Both the position numbers and the translations under genes were made by a program. Shown here piece after piece: positions 45,481 through 54,844 of a stretch of 64,000 nucleotides of DNA (within the stretch, counting starts at the first letter, position 1; the number at the start of each line of letters is the position of its first letter). This DNA is from Elioraea tepida. Lineage in GTDB: Bacteria > Pseudomonadota > Alphaproteobacteria > Acetobacterales > Acetobacteraceae. The stretch covers positions 2,991,001 to 3,055,000 of the forward strand of contig NZ_CP076448.1 of NCBI RefSeq assembly GCF_019203965.1, written 5' to 3'. The notes under the pieces are model-generated. The model did not search any database. It saw nothing but the letters and a program-made list of their open reading frames with translations, and was not told the DNA's origin.

Positions 45481-45756
45481 CAGGCTAGAGCAGACCGCGC
45501 ACGCCGGGAACCGGCCGTGCGGGCAGAGCTGCCCCCATGGCGAAGGCGGACACGGGGGGAGCGTGGCGCGATGCGCGCGCGATCTCTGGTCGGGCGTGCT
45601 GAAGGCGAACCGCCTTCCGTTGCTCGCGACGCGTCGAGCGGTCGGACCGGCCGCGCCGCGCGCTCGTATGGCGTGCCTGCGCCCTGCCGACGCCTCGCGA
45701 AACGCGAAGGGCCGCCCCTTGCCGGGGCGGCCCTCGTCAGCAGACCAGGGAACGGC
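45481..45756. other. Spacer between MFS gene and cold-shock gene
   Basis: 276 bases. The only structure seen is the strong hairpin at 45708-45734 just after the cold-shock gene. The MFS promoter should be here; no clear -35/-10 pair was picked out. Confidence 0.5.
45708..45734 (-). terminator. Hairpin terminator after the first cold-shock gene
   Basis: AGGGCCGCCCC (45708-45718) pairs perfectly with GGGGCGGCCCT (45724-45734), an 11-bp stem with a 5-base loop, 22 bases beyond the cold-shock gene stop. On the minus strand it is followed by TTCGCGTTTCG, a weak U-tract. Confidence 0.8.
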
Positions 45757-45960
45757 TCAAGCCGAGCGGAGGTTTGTCGCAGCCGGCTTGCCGCGCTCCA
45801 TCGAGACCTCGAAGCTGACCCTCTGGCCCTCGTTCAGGCCCGAGAGACCGGCGGCCTGAACGGCGGTGATGTGCACGAACACATCCTTGCCGCCCTGGTC
45901 GGGCACGATGAAACCGTAGCCCTTGGTCGGGTTGAACCACTTGACGATTCCGGTGGCCAT
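45757..45960 (-). CDS. Cold-shock protein (CspA family)
   Basis: 67 aa single cold-shock domain RNA chaperone. RNP1 KGYGFIVPD and RNP2 DVFVHITAV are intact. Very similar to the protein of the next gene (46283-46486), from which it differs at about 20 positions. ATG 45960 starts the canonical [10 protein letters not shown]; the longer upstream frame is leader sequence. Confidence 0.95.
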   Translation of the reverse strand: MATGIVKWFNPTKGYGFIVPDQGGKDVFVHITAVQAAGLSGLNEGQRVSFEVSMERGKPAATNLRSA

Positions 45961-46132
45961 CTCTGGCGCTCCTTCGCTTGACGTGACGCCGCGCGACCGC
46001 CGCACGGCGGGAGACAACCGGGTGTTCGGGGAGTGAGCCTCAGGCGCCCGGTAGCCTCGTGGTCCGGAGAGCCGATCGGTCAGTCGAGCCAAACGCGATT
46101 GCGCCACCAACACGCGCAGGGTTTCGCCCGCC

Positions 46133-46138
46133 GGTCAA
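46133..46138 (-). promoter_or_regulatory. -35-like TTGACC of the first cold-shock gene
   Basis: The minus strand reads CGATTGTGGTTGACC here. The same CGATTGTGxTTGACC is found at 46658-46663 before the second cold-shock gene, each about 172 bases from its ATG. The conserved spacing and sequence mark a shared promoter and a long 5' UTR. The -10 element is not obvious. Confidence 0.5.
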
Positions 46139-46218
46139 CCACAATCGCACGGCATCGCGGCCGCCAAGCGGCGGGCGGGGGCGTGACGATGAGCACGGCG
46201 GGGCGGCAGAAACGAAAA

Positions 46219-46242
46219 GGGGGCCATCCGCGGATGGCCCCC
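46219..46242 (-). terminator. Rho-independent terminator after the second cold-shock gene
   Basis: A 24-base perfect palindrome (GGGGGCCATCCG then its complement) 40 bases after the stop, followed on the minus strand by TTTTCGTTTC. Strong classical terminator. Confidence 0.9.
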
Positions 46243-46282
46243 GATCGGTTCCGCCACGGCCGCGTGGCCGGGGCGCTGCCGG

Positions 46283-46486
46283 TCAGATGGCGCGCAGCAT
46301 CGCGGCCGCTGCCTTGCCGCGCTCCATCGAGACCTCGAAGCCCACCTTCTGGCCCTCGCTGAGGCCCGGGAGGCCTGCCGCCTGGACGGCGGTGATGTGC
46401 ACGAACACATCCCTCCCGCCCTGGTCGGGGACGATGAAGCCGAAGCCCTTCTGGGCGTTGAACCATTTCACGGTGCCTGTGGCCAT
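46283..46486 (-). CDS. Cold-shock protein (CspA family), second copy
   Basis: 67 aa with RNP1 KGFGFIVPD and RNP2 DVFVHITAV. Tandem paralogue of 45757-45960, same length and strand, each with its own leader and terminator, so expression is probably separate. Starts [10 protein letters not shown] at ATG 46486, preceded by AAAGGAGGG. Confidence 0.95.
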   Translation of the reverse strand: MATGTVKWFNAQKGFGFIVPDQGGRDVFVHITAVQAAGLPGLSEGQKVGFEVSMERGKAAAAMLRAI

Positions 46487-46657
46487 GTGGCCCTCCTTTG
46501 GAACAGCACGTCACGTCGGGCGAACATCGCCTGACGTCGGAACAACCGGGATTTTCGGAAGCGAAGGTCGAGGAGCCCGGTGTGAGCCGGAGTTCCGCCA
46601 AGGCCGAACGCGCGAAACGCACGATTGCATTGCCATGTGCGCAGGTCGCAGCGGACG

Positions 46658-46663
46658 GGTCAA
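46658..46663 (-). promoter_or_regulatory. -35-like TTGACC of the second cold-shock gene
   Basis: Minus strand CGATTGTGCTTGACC, 172 bases before the ATG at 46486, matching the copy at 46133-46138. Downstream of it both leaders also share a GCAATCG segment and, nearer the gene, ACAACCGGG. Only the -35-like part is confidently seen. Confidence 0.5.
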
Positions 46664-46699
46664 GCACAATCGGCCGCTTGCCGACCAGCCATGCGAAAA

Positions 46700-46724
46700 G
46701 GGGGCGCCCCATCGGAGCGCCCCC
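46700..46724 (-). terminator. Rho-independent terminator after groEL (distal hairpin)
   Basis: GGGGGCGC (46700-46707) pairs with GCGCCCCC (46717-46724). On the minus strand it is followed by CTTTTCGCAT. It is the second of two hairpins downstream of groEL. Confidence 0.85.
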
Positions 46725-46743
46725 TCGACCTGATCCGGCAGGC

Positions 46744-46767
46744 GATGGCCCGGTCGCCCGGGCCATC
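46744..46767 (-). terminator. Hairpin just after groEL (proximal)
   Basis: GATGGCCCGG (46744-46753) pairs perfectly with CCGGGCCATC (46758-46767), a 10-bp stem with a 4-base loop, 10 bases after the groEL stop. No T-run follows; it may aid termination or protect the 3' end. Confidence 0.7.
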
Positions 46768-46776
46768 CTGGGGCGA

Positions 46777-48450
<1,674 letters not shown>

Positions 48451-48473
48451 TCAGAGGAGCATCCGGCGAGAGA

Positions 48474-48788
48474 TCAGGCGGCCTTCTTCTTCGCGGCCGA
48501 GACCTCGATGACCCCCATGATGTCGCTCTCCTTCATGATCAACAGCTCTTCGCCGTCGATCTTCACCTCGGTGCCGGACCACTTACCGAACAGAACGCGG
48601 TCACCCACCTTCACGTCGAGGGCCACGATCTCGCCCTTCTCGTTGCGGGCGCCGGGGCCCACCGCCACCACCTCGCCCTCCATGGGCTTCTCCTTGGCGG
48701 TGTCGGGGATGATGATGCCGCCTGCCGTCTTCTCCTCGGCGGTCACGCGGCGCACCACCACACGGTCGTGCAGGGGACGAAACTTCAT
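48474..48788 (-). CDS. groES: Co-chaperonin GroES
   Basis: 104 aa. Starts [15 protein letters not shown] with the mobile loop [15 protein letters not shown] intact; a lysine/alanine tail (SAAKKKAA) extends it slightly beyond the usual 96-97 residues. ATG 48788 is preceded on the minus strand by CAGGAGAGCTCCCG. First gene of the CIRCE-controlled operon. Confidence 0.97.
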   Translation of the reverse strand: MKFRPLHDRVVVRRVTAEEKTAGGIIIPDTAKEKPMEGEVVAVGPGARNEKGEIVALDVKVGDRVLFGKWSGTEVKIDGEELLIMKESDIMGVIEVSAAKKKAA

Positions 48789-48852
48789 CGGGAGCTCTCC
48801 TGGCGTTTGATCAAGGACATCCCCGTGCGCGCGCACCGGCAACTGACCGTTG

Positions 48853-48879
48853 CTAGCACTCGCGCCCGAGGAGTGCTAA
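48853..48879 (-). promoter_or_regulatory. CIRCE operator of groESL
   Basis: CTAGCACTC (48853-48861), 9-base spacer, GAGTGCTAA (48871-48879). Consensus is TTAGCACTC-N9-GAGTGCTAA, so only the first base differs. It lies directly downstream of the promoter -10, positioned for HrcA repression of groES-groEL. hrcA itself is not in the window. Confidence 0.95.
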
Positions 48880-48880
48880 C

Positions 48881-48909
48881 GATCTAGGCCTAGCCCCGCG
48901 CCAAGTCAA
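48881..48909 (-). promoter_or_regulatory. Sigma-70-type promoter of groESL
   Basis: Minus strand TTGACT (48909-48904), 17-base spacer, TAGATC (48886-48881). Good -35, acceptable -10, ideal spacing, and the CIRCE element starts 2 bases after the -10. The vegetative promoter plus CIRCE suggests HrcA-type rather than sigma-32-only control. Confidence 0.8.
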
Positions 48910-49051
48910 GGGTGGCAGCACTCCGGGCGATCTGCTGCCAAGACCCTGATAACGCGACGTTTTTTCTTTCCGTGCCACGCTTCTTGCTGGCATCCTTCCC
49001 GATCCAGGGAATGGGGCGCCAGCACACAAAGGTATGGAGGAACAACCTGAT

Positions 49052-49318
49052 ATGACCGTCTCGCTCTCTCGCCAGCTCCAGGGATACAGGCTGACGACCG
49101 CGAAGATCCTCTACCACCTTCCCGACCATCCGAGCCTTCTGCAGACCTTCGTCTGGCAGAACTTCGACCTCGCCCCCCGGTTCCCGGAACTGAACCGCTT
49201 TCTGGCCTTCTGGCAGCGCGAGATCGAGGGAAAGCTGCACTCGGTGAGCGTCGCCTCCGCCGAGCTGATCAGCCCGGTGGAGCTCCGCTTCGCCCAAGGC
49301 GTGTTCTCGCTGCACTGA
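49052..49318 (+). CDS. usg: Usg family protein
   Basis: 88 aa. Strongly conserved alphaproteobacterial protein: RQLQGYRLTTAKILYHLPDH, SLLQTFVWQNFDLAPRFPEL and LHSVSVASAELISP. Function unknown (named for a gene upstream of trp-related loci in some species). ATG 49052 is preferred; ATG 49034 would add six residues. Divergent from groESL. Confidence 0.9.
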   Translation: MTVSLSRQLQGYRLTTAKILYHLPDHPSLLQTFVWQNFDLAPRFPELNRFLAFWQREIEGKLHSVSVASAELISPVELRFAQGVFSLH

Positions 49319-49325
49319 CCGCGCG

Positions 49326-50021
49326 CTAGGGCGCGTCGTTGAGACCGGCCGCCGCCGCCGCCTCGCGCGCCTGCCGTCCGCGTCGGAGGAGCCAGAGCCC
49401 GAGCGCGGCGGAGCCTGCGAACAGGGCGAGCCCGAGCGCGAGCTGGACCGCGCCATCCACACGCACGCCCTTGCCGAGCAGCGCGAACACCACTGTCTGC
49501 GGGACGTAGCCGATCGCCGACCCAAAGAGAAACGGGCCGAGCGGCACCCCCGACAGCCCGGCGAGGAGGTTGAGGGCAAGGTTGTTGCCCACCGGCAGGA
49601 GCCTCAGCGTGAGCGTGGCGGTGAACGGGTTCGCGGCGATGAAGCGGTCGAGCCTCGCGAGACGCCCCGAAAAGGCCCGCTCGATTCGCCGCCTGGCCCA
49701 CTCCCGCCCGACGGCGCGCGCCCACAGGAAGGAGCCAGCACACCCGATCACCATGGCCGCAAGCCCGAGCAGCGACCCCATCAGAGCGCCGAAGGCCGTC
49801 CCGCCCGCGAAGGCGACCGCCTGACGCGGCACCCCGACCATGCAGGCCGCCGCGCCGAGGACCACGAAGACGAGCTCGCCGGGGATGCCGAGTCGGGCCG
49901 TCGCTCGGCCGAGGAAGCCCGGGTCGAGCACGCCCCACTCGCGCAACGCGCGCAACAGCACGCCGGCTGCGATCAAGCCGCCGAGCAGCAGGATCGGCTT
50001 GCCAAGCCGGGCGAGGCGCAC
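49326..50021 (-). CDS. VTT-domain (TVP38/TMEM64/DedA-like) membrane protein
   Basis: 231 aa, about five or six hydrophobic segments. The VTT core is seen in GVPRQAVAFAGGTAFGALMGSLLG, followed by the amphipathic FIAANPFTATLTLRLLPVGNNLALNLLAG re-entrant region. Probably a lipid scramblase/transport-like protein. GTG 50021 lies three bases after the glycosyltransferase stop, so they form an operon. Substrate unknown. Confidence 0.85.
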   Translation of the reverse strand: MRLARLGKPILLLGGLIAAGVLLRALREWGVLDPGFLGRATARLGIPGELVFVVLGAAACMVGVPRQAVAFAGGTAFGALMGSLLGLAAMVIGCAGSFLWARAVGREWARRRIERAFSGRLARLDRFIAANPFTATLTLRLLPVGNNLALNLLAGLSGVPLGPFLFGSAIGYVPQTVVFALLGKGVRVDGAVQLALGLALFAGSAALGLWLLRRGRQAREAAAAAGLNDAP

Positions 50022-50024
50022 CCG

Positions 50025-50825
50025 TCAGGCCCCTTCGTCGCGGCCGGGAAGGCGGATCGCAACCGGCCGCTTCCAGCGCCGCTGCAGCCACATGACGCCG
50101 AAGAGGTCGGCCACGCCGACGGCGAGCCGGTCGAGCGTGCCGTAGTTAGAGCGACCTCGAAGCCTCGGGCGGTGGTTCACCGGCACGCTCACCACCCTCC
50201 CGCCGGCGCGCAGGAACAGCGCCGGCAGATAGCGGTGCATGTGGTCGAAACGCGGCAGCTCGAGGAAGTCCTCACGTCGGAACAGTTTCAGCCCGCAGCC
50301 GGTGTCGGGGGTCGCGTCGCCGAGCAGCGCCGCTCGGACCCGGTTCGCGATCCGGCTTGTCAGCCGCTTCACCGCTCCGTCCATGCGGTGGACGCGATGG
50401 CCGGCCACGAGCACGGGGCCTTCTGCGGCCTCCGCCTCGGCGAGCGCGCGGCGGAACAGGGCGGGGATGTCCGCCGGGTCGTTCTGCCCGTCACCGTCGA
50501 GTGTGGCGATCCACGTTCCCCGCGCGGCCTTCACGCCGGAGATGATCGCCGCGCTCTGGCCGAAGGAGCGCGGGTGGCGAATCCGCACGAGCCCGCCCAT
50601 GCGCGCGGCCTCGGCGAGCCGGTCGGCCGTGTCATCGGTCGAGCCGTCGTCGACATAGACGATCTCGACCCCGCCGAGCGGAGCCGTGGCGGCGCGGATC
50701 TCCGCGATCAGGGGGAGGATGTTGGGCCCCTCGTTCCGCACCGGCACCACCACGGAGAGAAGCGGCCGCGCGGTGTCTTCCGGCGCGGGTGCCGGCGCCT
50801 CGGTCTCGGGCGCGTGGCTCTTCAT
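50025..50825 (-). CDS. Glycosyltransferase family 2 (dolichyl-phosphate mannose synthase-like)
   Basis: 266 aa. GT-A fold with LLSVVVPVRNEGPNILPLI, VYVDDGSTDDTADRL and the DGDGQNDPADIP metal site. No C-terminal membrane segments, so it is the soluble DPM1-like type. Start at ATG 50825 (MKSHAP). It likely transfers a sugar to a polyprenyl phosphate, with the VTT membrane protein encoded beside it. Confidence 0.85.
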   Translation of the reverse strand: MKSHAPETEAPAPAPEDTARPLLSVVVPVRNEGPNILPLIAEIRAATAPLGGVEIVYVDDGSTDDTADRLAEAARMGGLVRIRHPRSFGQSAAIISGVKAARGTWIATLDGDGQNDPADIPALFRRALAEAEAAEGPVLVAGHRVHRMDGAVKRLTSRIANRVRAALLGDATPDTGCGLKLFRREDFLELPRFDHMHRYLPALFLRAGGRVVSVPVNHRPRLRGRSNYGTLDRLAVGVADLFGVMWLQRRWKRPVAIRLPGRDEGA

Positions 50826-50985
50826 GCTGGCGTGCTGTGCGGCTCCGGAGCGTGTCGCTCGGTCGGGGCTGACCGGATGCGGGGACTGCTTGATTTCGCC
50901 CCCTCGCGCGCCATACCAGAGGGGCAGGGGGGCGGCAAGCGAGGCGCCGCCCCGAAGCTCGCAAGCGCGAGGACCGATCCCGACA

Positions 50986-52059
50986 ATGCCCTTCGACACC
51001 ACCTGGCCGCCGCTTGACGCCGACACTGCCGAGCGGGAGCGGGCCGGTGATGCCGCCGTCGCCGCATGGCTCCTCGTCGTCGCCGGCATGATCGTGGTGA
51101 TGGTCGCGCTTGGAGGCGCGACGCGGCTGACCGGCTCTGGCCTCTCGATTATGGAATGGCGGCCGCTCACGGGGTGGCTGCCGCCGCTGTCGGAGGCGGA
51201 GTGGAACCGCCTGTTCGCTCTCTACCGCACGATTCCGCAATATCTCGAGGTCAATCGCGGGATGGACCTCGCCGGCTTCAAGGAGATCTTCTGGCTCGAG
51301 TATCTGCATCGGCTGTGGGGCAAGCTGATCGGCGTCGTCTTCGCCGGCGGCGCACTCGCGCTCGCGCTTGCGGGGCGGCTTCGCCGGAGCCTCTGGCCTC
51401 GGCTCGCGCTCCTGTTCGGCCTCGGCGCGCTGCAGGGCCTGCTCGGCTGGTTCATGGTCGCCTCCGGCTTCTTTCCCCATCGCACTGCGGTCAGCCCCTA
51501 CCGGCTGACGATGCATCTCGGCCTCGCCTTCCTCATCTTCGCCGCCGTGCTTTGGACGGCGCTCGACCTGTTGCCGAGCCAGCGATCCGGCCGCGTGGCG
51601 CCACGGCCCCTGCGGGCGAGTGTTCATGTCGCCGGGGCGCTCGCGGTGGTGACGATGATTGCCGGCGGGTTCGTGGCCGGCACGCGGGCAGGGTTCACCT
51701 ACAACACCTTCCCCCTGATGGACGGGGCCCTGGTGCCGGCGGGCTATGGCGATCTGAGCCCCTGGATCCTCAACTGGTTCGAGAACCTCGCCGCCGTCCA
51801 GTTCAACCATCGCCTGCTCGCGACGGCGACGCTTGCCGCCGCCCTTGCGGCCGCAGCGTTCGCTTGGCGCGCCGGGCCGCCGTGGTGCGCGCCCGTGCTT
51901 GTCTTCTCGGGTTTGGTCGTCGCGCAGTACCTGCTCGGTATCGCCACCCTCCTGCTCGTCGTGCCGGTCACGCTCGGCACGCTGCATCAGACGGTCGCGG
52001 TGCTGCTCGTCGGGGCGTTCGTCGTCTGCGCCCACCGCTTGCGCCCGGCTGTAGCATGA
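50986..52059 (+). CDS. ctaA: Heme A synthase CtaA (COX15 type)
   Basis: 357 aa with eight hydrophobic segments. Typical family pieces: GGATRLTGSGLSIMEWRPLTG, EYLHRLWGKLIG and, in the second half, the histidine pairs FNHRLLAT and TLHQTVAVLL. It oxidises heme O to heme A for aa3-type oxidases. ATG 50986 is used, though the frame is open further upstream; MPFDTTWPP is a natural N-terminus. It implies an aa3 oxidase elsewhere in the genome. Confidence 0.93.
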   Translation: MPFDTTWPPLDADTAERERAGDAAVAAWLLVVAGMIVVMVALGGATRLTGSGLSIMEWRPLTGWLPPLSEAEWNRLFALYRTIPQYLEVNRGMDLAGFKEIFWLEYLHRLWGKLIGVVFAGGALALALAGRLRRSLWPRLALLFGLGALQGLLGWFMVASGFFPHRTAVSPYRLTMHLGLAFLIFAAVLWTALDLLPSQRSGRVAPRPLRASVHVAGALAVVTMIAGGFVAGTRAGFTYNTFPLMDGALVPAGYGDLSPWILNWFENLAAVQFNHRLLATATLAAALAAAAFAWRAGPPWCAPVLVFSGLVVAQYLLGIATLLLVVPVTLGTLHQTVAVLLVGAFVVCAHRLRPAVA

Positions 52060-52069
52060 TCACCGCGTG

Positions 52070-54844
52070 ATGGAAGGCGGCGAGGGAGATACAACCGCCT
52101 CCTTGCAGGCCGAGGTCGAGGTCCTCAGGATCGCCTGCGCGATGCTTGAAGATCGCGAGCGGCGACTGCGCGACTTCGCCTATGCATCGGGCGACTGGTT
52201 CTGGGAACAGGACGCGTCGCTGCGCTTCACCTGGCTCTCGCAGCGTGACGTTCCTCCTGGGGGAGATGTGCTCGCGCCGAGGCTCGATGACCCGATGCTC
52301 GGCCGAACGCGCGAGGAGAACGCCATCCGCGAGCCCGGTGACGAGGCGATGTGGGCACGCCATGCGGAAGACCTCGCCGCGCGCCGGCCGTTCCGTGACC
52401 TCACCTACCGCTCCAGGCGCGGCGCCAACAAACCCCTCTGGGTGCGGATCAGCGGCGTGCCGGTGTTCGGACCGGATGGCACGTTCCAGGGCTATCGCGG
52501 TATCGGCCGCGACGTCACTGCCGAAATGGAGGCGACGCTTGCGGCGCGGCGACAGACCGCTCTGCTTCGCGATACGCTCGACCGTCTTCCCGTCGGCATC
52601 GTCCTCTATGACGCCGAGCGCAGGTTGATCTGGGCGAACGCCACCTATGGACGCATGGCTGGCGTCAACCCTCAGATCCTCCGGCCCGGGCGGACGCTCG
52701 AGGAGATCGTGCGCGACTTCGCCAAAGCCGGCGCCTACGGCCCAGGTGACCCGGAGGCCGAGGTCGCGGCCGTGCTCGCGATCGACCGGACGCGCCCGTT
52801 CCGGCGCACGCGCCGGATGCCCGACGGGCGGAGCATCGACGTGCGCTACGAGCCGATGCCGGATGGCGGCCACGTGATCTGTGCCCTCGATGTCACGCCG
52901 CTGATCCAGGCGGAGGCGGAGGCACGCGCCCGCGCGCTTGAGCTCGACATGGTGCTCTCCCGGCTGCGCAGCGGCGTGTGCGTCTTTGGGGGAGATCGCA
53001 GCGTCCGGCTCTGCAACAGCCGCTACACGGAGCTCCTCGGCCTTCCCGTGGACTCAGTCCGCCCAGGCACGACTTTGGCGGCGGTCCTGCAGCTGCTGCG
53101 CGACCGCGGCGAGTTCGCCTCGCTCGACGCCGACCGCTACGTCACCGAAGTGCTCGCGCGCGACCGTTCGCGGCCGAACCACCTACGCCGGGTGAGGCCG
53201 AACGGTGCAGTGCTCGACATCGTCTCCGACCCGCTTCCCGACGGCGGGTTTATGATCACCGTGACCGACATCACCGCGCTGGCCCGCGCCGAGGACGAGG
53301 CGCGCGCGCGGGCCGCGATGCTCGATGCCATCCTCGACAACCTGCCCCACGGCGTTGCCGTCTATGATCGGTCCCGGTCGGTGACGATGTTCAACCGCGC
53401 CTATGCCGAGATCATGCGCGGCGCGCCGATCGCGATCGGCGATACGCTCGAGGCGGTGATCCGACGCCGCGCCGCCGCCGGGGAGTACGGGCCGGGCGAC
53501 GTCGACGCCGTGATCGCGCGCGAGCTCGGGCGCGACCTCTCGGTGCCGCAGCGCCGCCGGCGGGTTCGCCCGAACGGCACTGCGGTCGATGTCCGCACGG
53601 CACCGCTGCCGGACGGCGGCCATGTCTCGGTGGTGACCGACATCACGCCGGTGGTCGAGGCAGAGGCGGAGGCGATGCGCCGGGCGGCGATGCTCGATAC
53701 CATGCTTGAGCACATCCGCCACGGCATCTGCATGTTCGACCGCGACCGCCGTGTCGTGATCGCGAACCGGATGGCCGCTCAGCTTCTGCAGCACCCGCCT
53801 GGCTTCCTCGTTCCGGGCCGGACGCACGAGGAGATGATCGGCGCGCTTTTGGCCCGCGGCGAGCTCGGCGAGGGCGAGGCGGCGGAGCAGCGGGCGCGCG
53901 CGTTGCTGACCCAGGATCGCTCCATCGCCTCGATCTATCGGCGCACGCGCAACGACGGCCGGGTCCTCGAGGTCAGGTCCGACCCCACCCCGGACGGCGG
54001 CTTTGTCATCACCTACACCGACGTGACCGACCAGACCGCCGCCGAAGAGAGCCTGCGCGCCGCGAAGGAGCAGGCGGAGGCCGCGAGCCGCGCCAAAAGC
54101 CAGTTCCTCGCCACGATGAGCCACGAGTTGCGCACGCCGCTCAACGCGATCATCGGCTTCTCCGAAGCGTTGATGCGAGACCCGGGAAGGCATGGGTCTG
54201 CGAAGATCGCCGAGTATGCCTCATCCATCAACGAGGCCGGCCGCCACCTGCTCGCGCTCATCAACGACATCCTCGATGTCGCCCGCATTGAGGCGGGCAG
54301 GATCGACCTCGCCGAGGACCGCGTCGACATCGGGCGGCTCGCCGAGAGCTGCCGGCGCCTGATGGAGCCGACGGCACGCACCATGGGCGTGACACTCACC
54401 CTTGCCGTTCCGCCCGACCTCCCGCCGGTGCGGGGGGATGAGCGTCGGCTTCGCCAGGTGCTGCTGAACCTCGTCTCCAACGCCGTGAAGTTCTCGGGCT
54501 CGGCCGGCAGCGTCAGGGTCTCCGCCCGAGTCGAGGAGGATGGCCGGCTCGTCGTGGCGGTCTCCGACAACGGCGTGGGCATCGAACGCTCGGAGCTCGA
54601 GCGGGTGTTCCAGCCCTTCACGCAGCTCGACAGCTCGCTGTCGCGCCGTTTCCAGGGAAGCGGGCTCGGCCTCTATCTCTCGCGTGCTCTGGTCACTGCC
54701 CATGGCGGCACCCTTCATCTCGAAAGCCCTGGGCGGGGGCAGGGCACGACGGCGGTGATGACGCTTCCCGCAGGCCGCGTCCTCAGGCCCGTTGCCGCAC
54801 CCTCCCTGACCGCGACCCGTTCACCGAGGAGCAGCCTTCCATGA
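52070..54844 (+). CDS. Multi-PAS sensor histidine kinase
   Basis: 924 aa without membrane segments, so probably cytoplasmic. A coiled N-terminus and one PAS domain (about 35-155) precede four consecutive PAS-7-type repeats starting near residues 164, 291, 416 and 541, each about 125 aa and opening with LD..L..L..G+.+YD and closing with PDGG-x5-TD+T. HisKA phosphoacceptor is His685 in ATMSHELRTPLNAI, followed by HATPase boxes NLVSNAVKF, DNGVGIE and GSGLGLYLS. No receiver domain and no adjacent response regulator gene, so its partner is elsewhere. It overlaps tldD by four bases. Confidence 0.9.
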   Translation: MEGGEGDTTASLQAEVEVLRIACAMLEDRERRLRDFAYASGDWFWEQDASLRFTWLSQRDVPPGGDVLAPRLDDPMLGRTREENAIREPGDEAMWARHAEDLAARRPFRDLTYRSRRGANKPLWVRISGVPVFGPDGTFQGYRGIGRDVTAEMEATLAARRQTALLRDTLDRLPVGIVLYDAERRLIWANATYGRMAGVNPQILRPGRTLEEIVRDFAKAGAYGPGDPEAEVAAVLAIDRTRPFRRTRRMPDGRSIDVRYEPMPDGGHVICALDVTPLIQAEAEARARALELDMVLSRLRSGVCVFGGDRSVRLCNSRYTELLGLPVDSVRPGTTLAAVLQLLRDRGEFASLDADRYVTEVLARDRSRPNHLRRVRPNGAVLDIVSDPLPDGGFMITVTDITALARAEDEARARAAMLDAILDNLPHGVAVYDRSRSVTMFNRAYAEIMRGAPIAIGDTLEAVIRRRAAAGEYGPGDVDAVIARELGRDLSVPQRRRRVRPNGTAVDVRTAPLPDGGHVSVVTDITPVVEAEAEAMRRAAMLDTMLEHIRHGICMFDRDRRVVIANRMAAQLLQHPPGFLVPGRTHEEMIGALLARGELGEGEAAEQRARALLTQDRSIASIYRRTRNDGRVLEVRSDPTPDGGFVITYTDVTDQTAAEESLRAAKEQAEAASRAKSQFLATMSHELRTPLNAIIGFSEALMRDPGRHGSAKIAEYASSINEAGRHLLALINDILDVARIEAGRIDLAEDRVDIGRLAESCRRLMEPTARTMGVTLTLAVPPDLPPVRGDERRLRQVLLNLVSNAVKFSGSAGSVRVSARVEEDGRLVVAVSDNGVGIERSELERVFQPFTQLDSSLSRRFQGSGLGLYLSRALVTAHGGTLHLESPGRGQGTTAVMTLPAGRVLRPVAAPSLTATRSPRSSLP

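Larger units (their letters stand above)
45961..46282. other. Leader of the first cold-shock gene and spacer
   Basis: 322 bases between the two cold-shock genes. It holds the promoter-like TTGACC at 46133-46138 (minus strand) 173 bases before the start codon and a long putative 5' UTR that resembles the one before the second copy. The terminator of the second copy is at 46219-46242. Confidence 0.6.
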
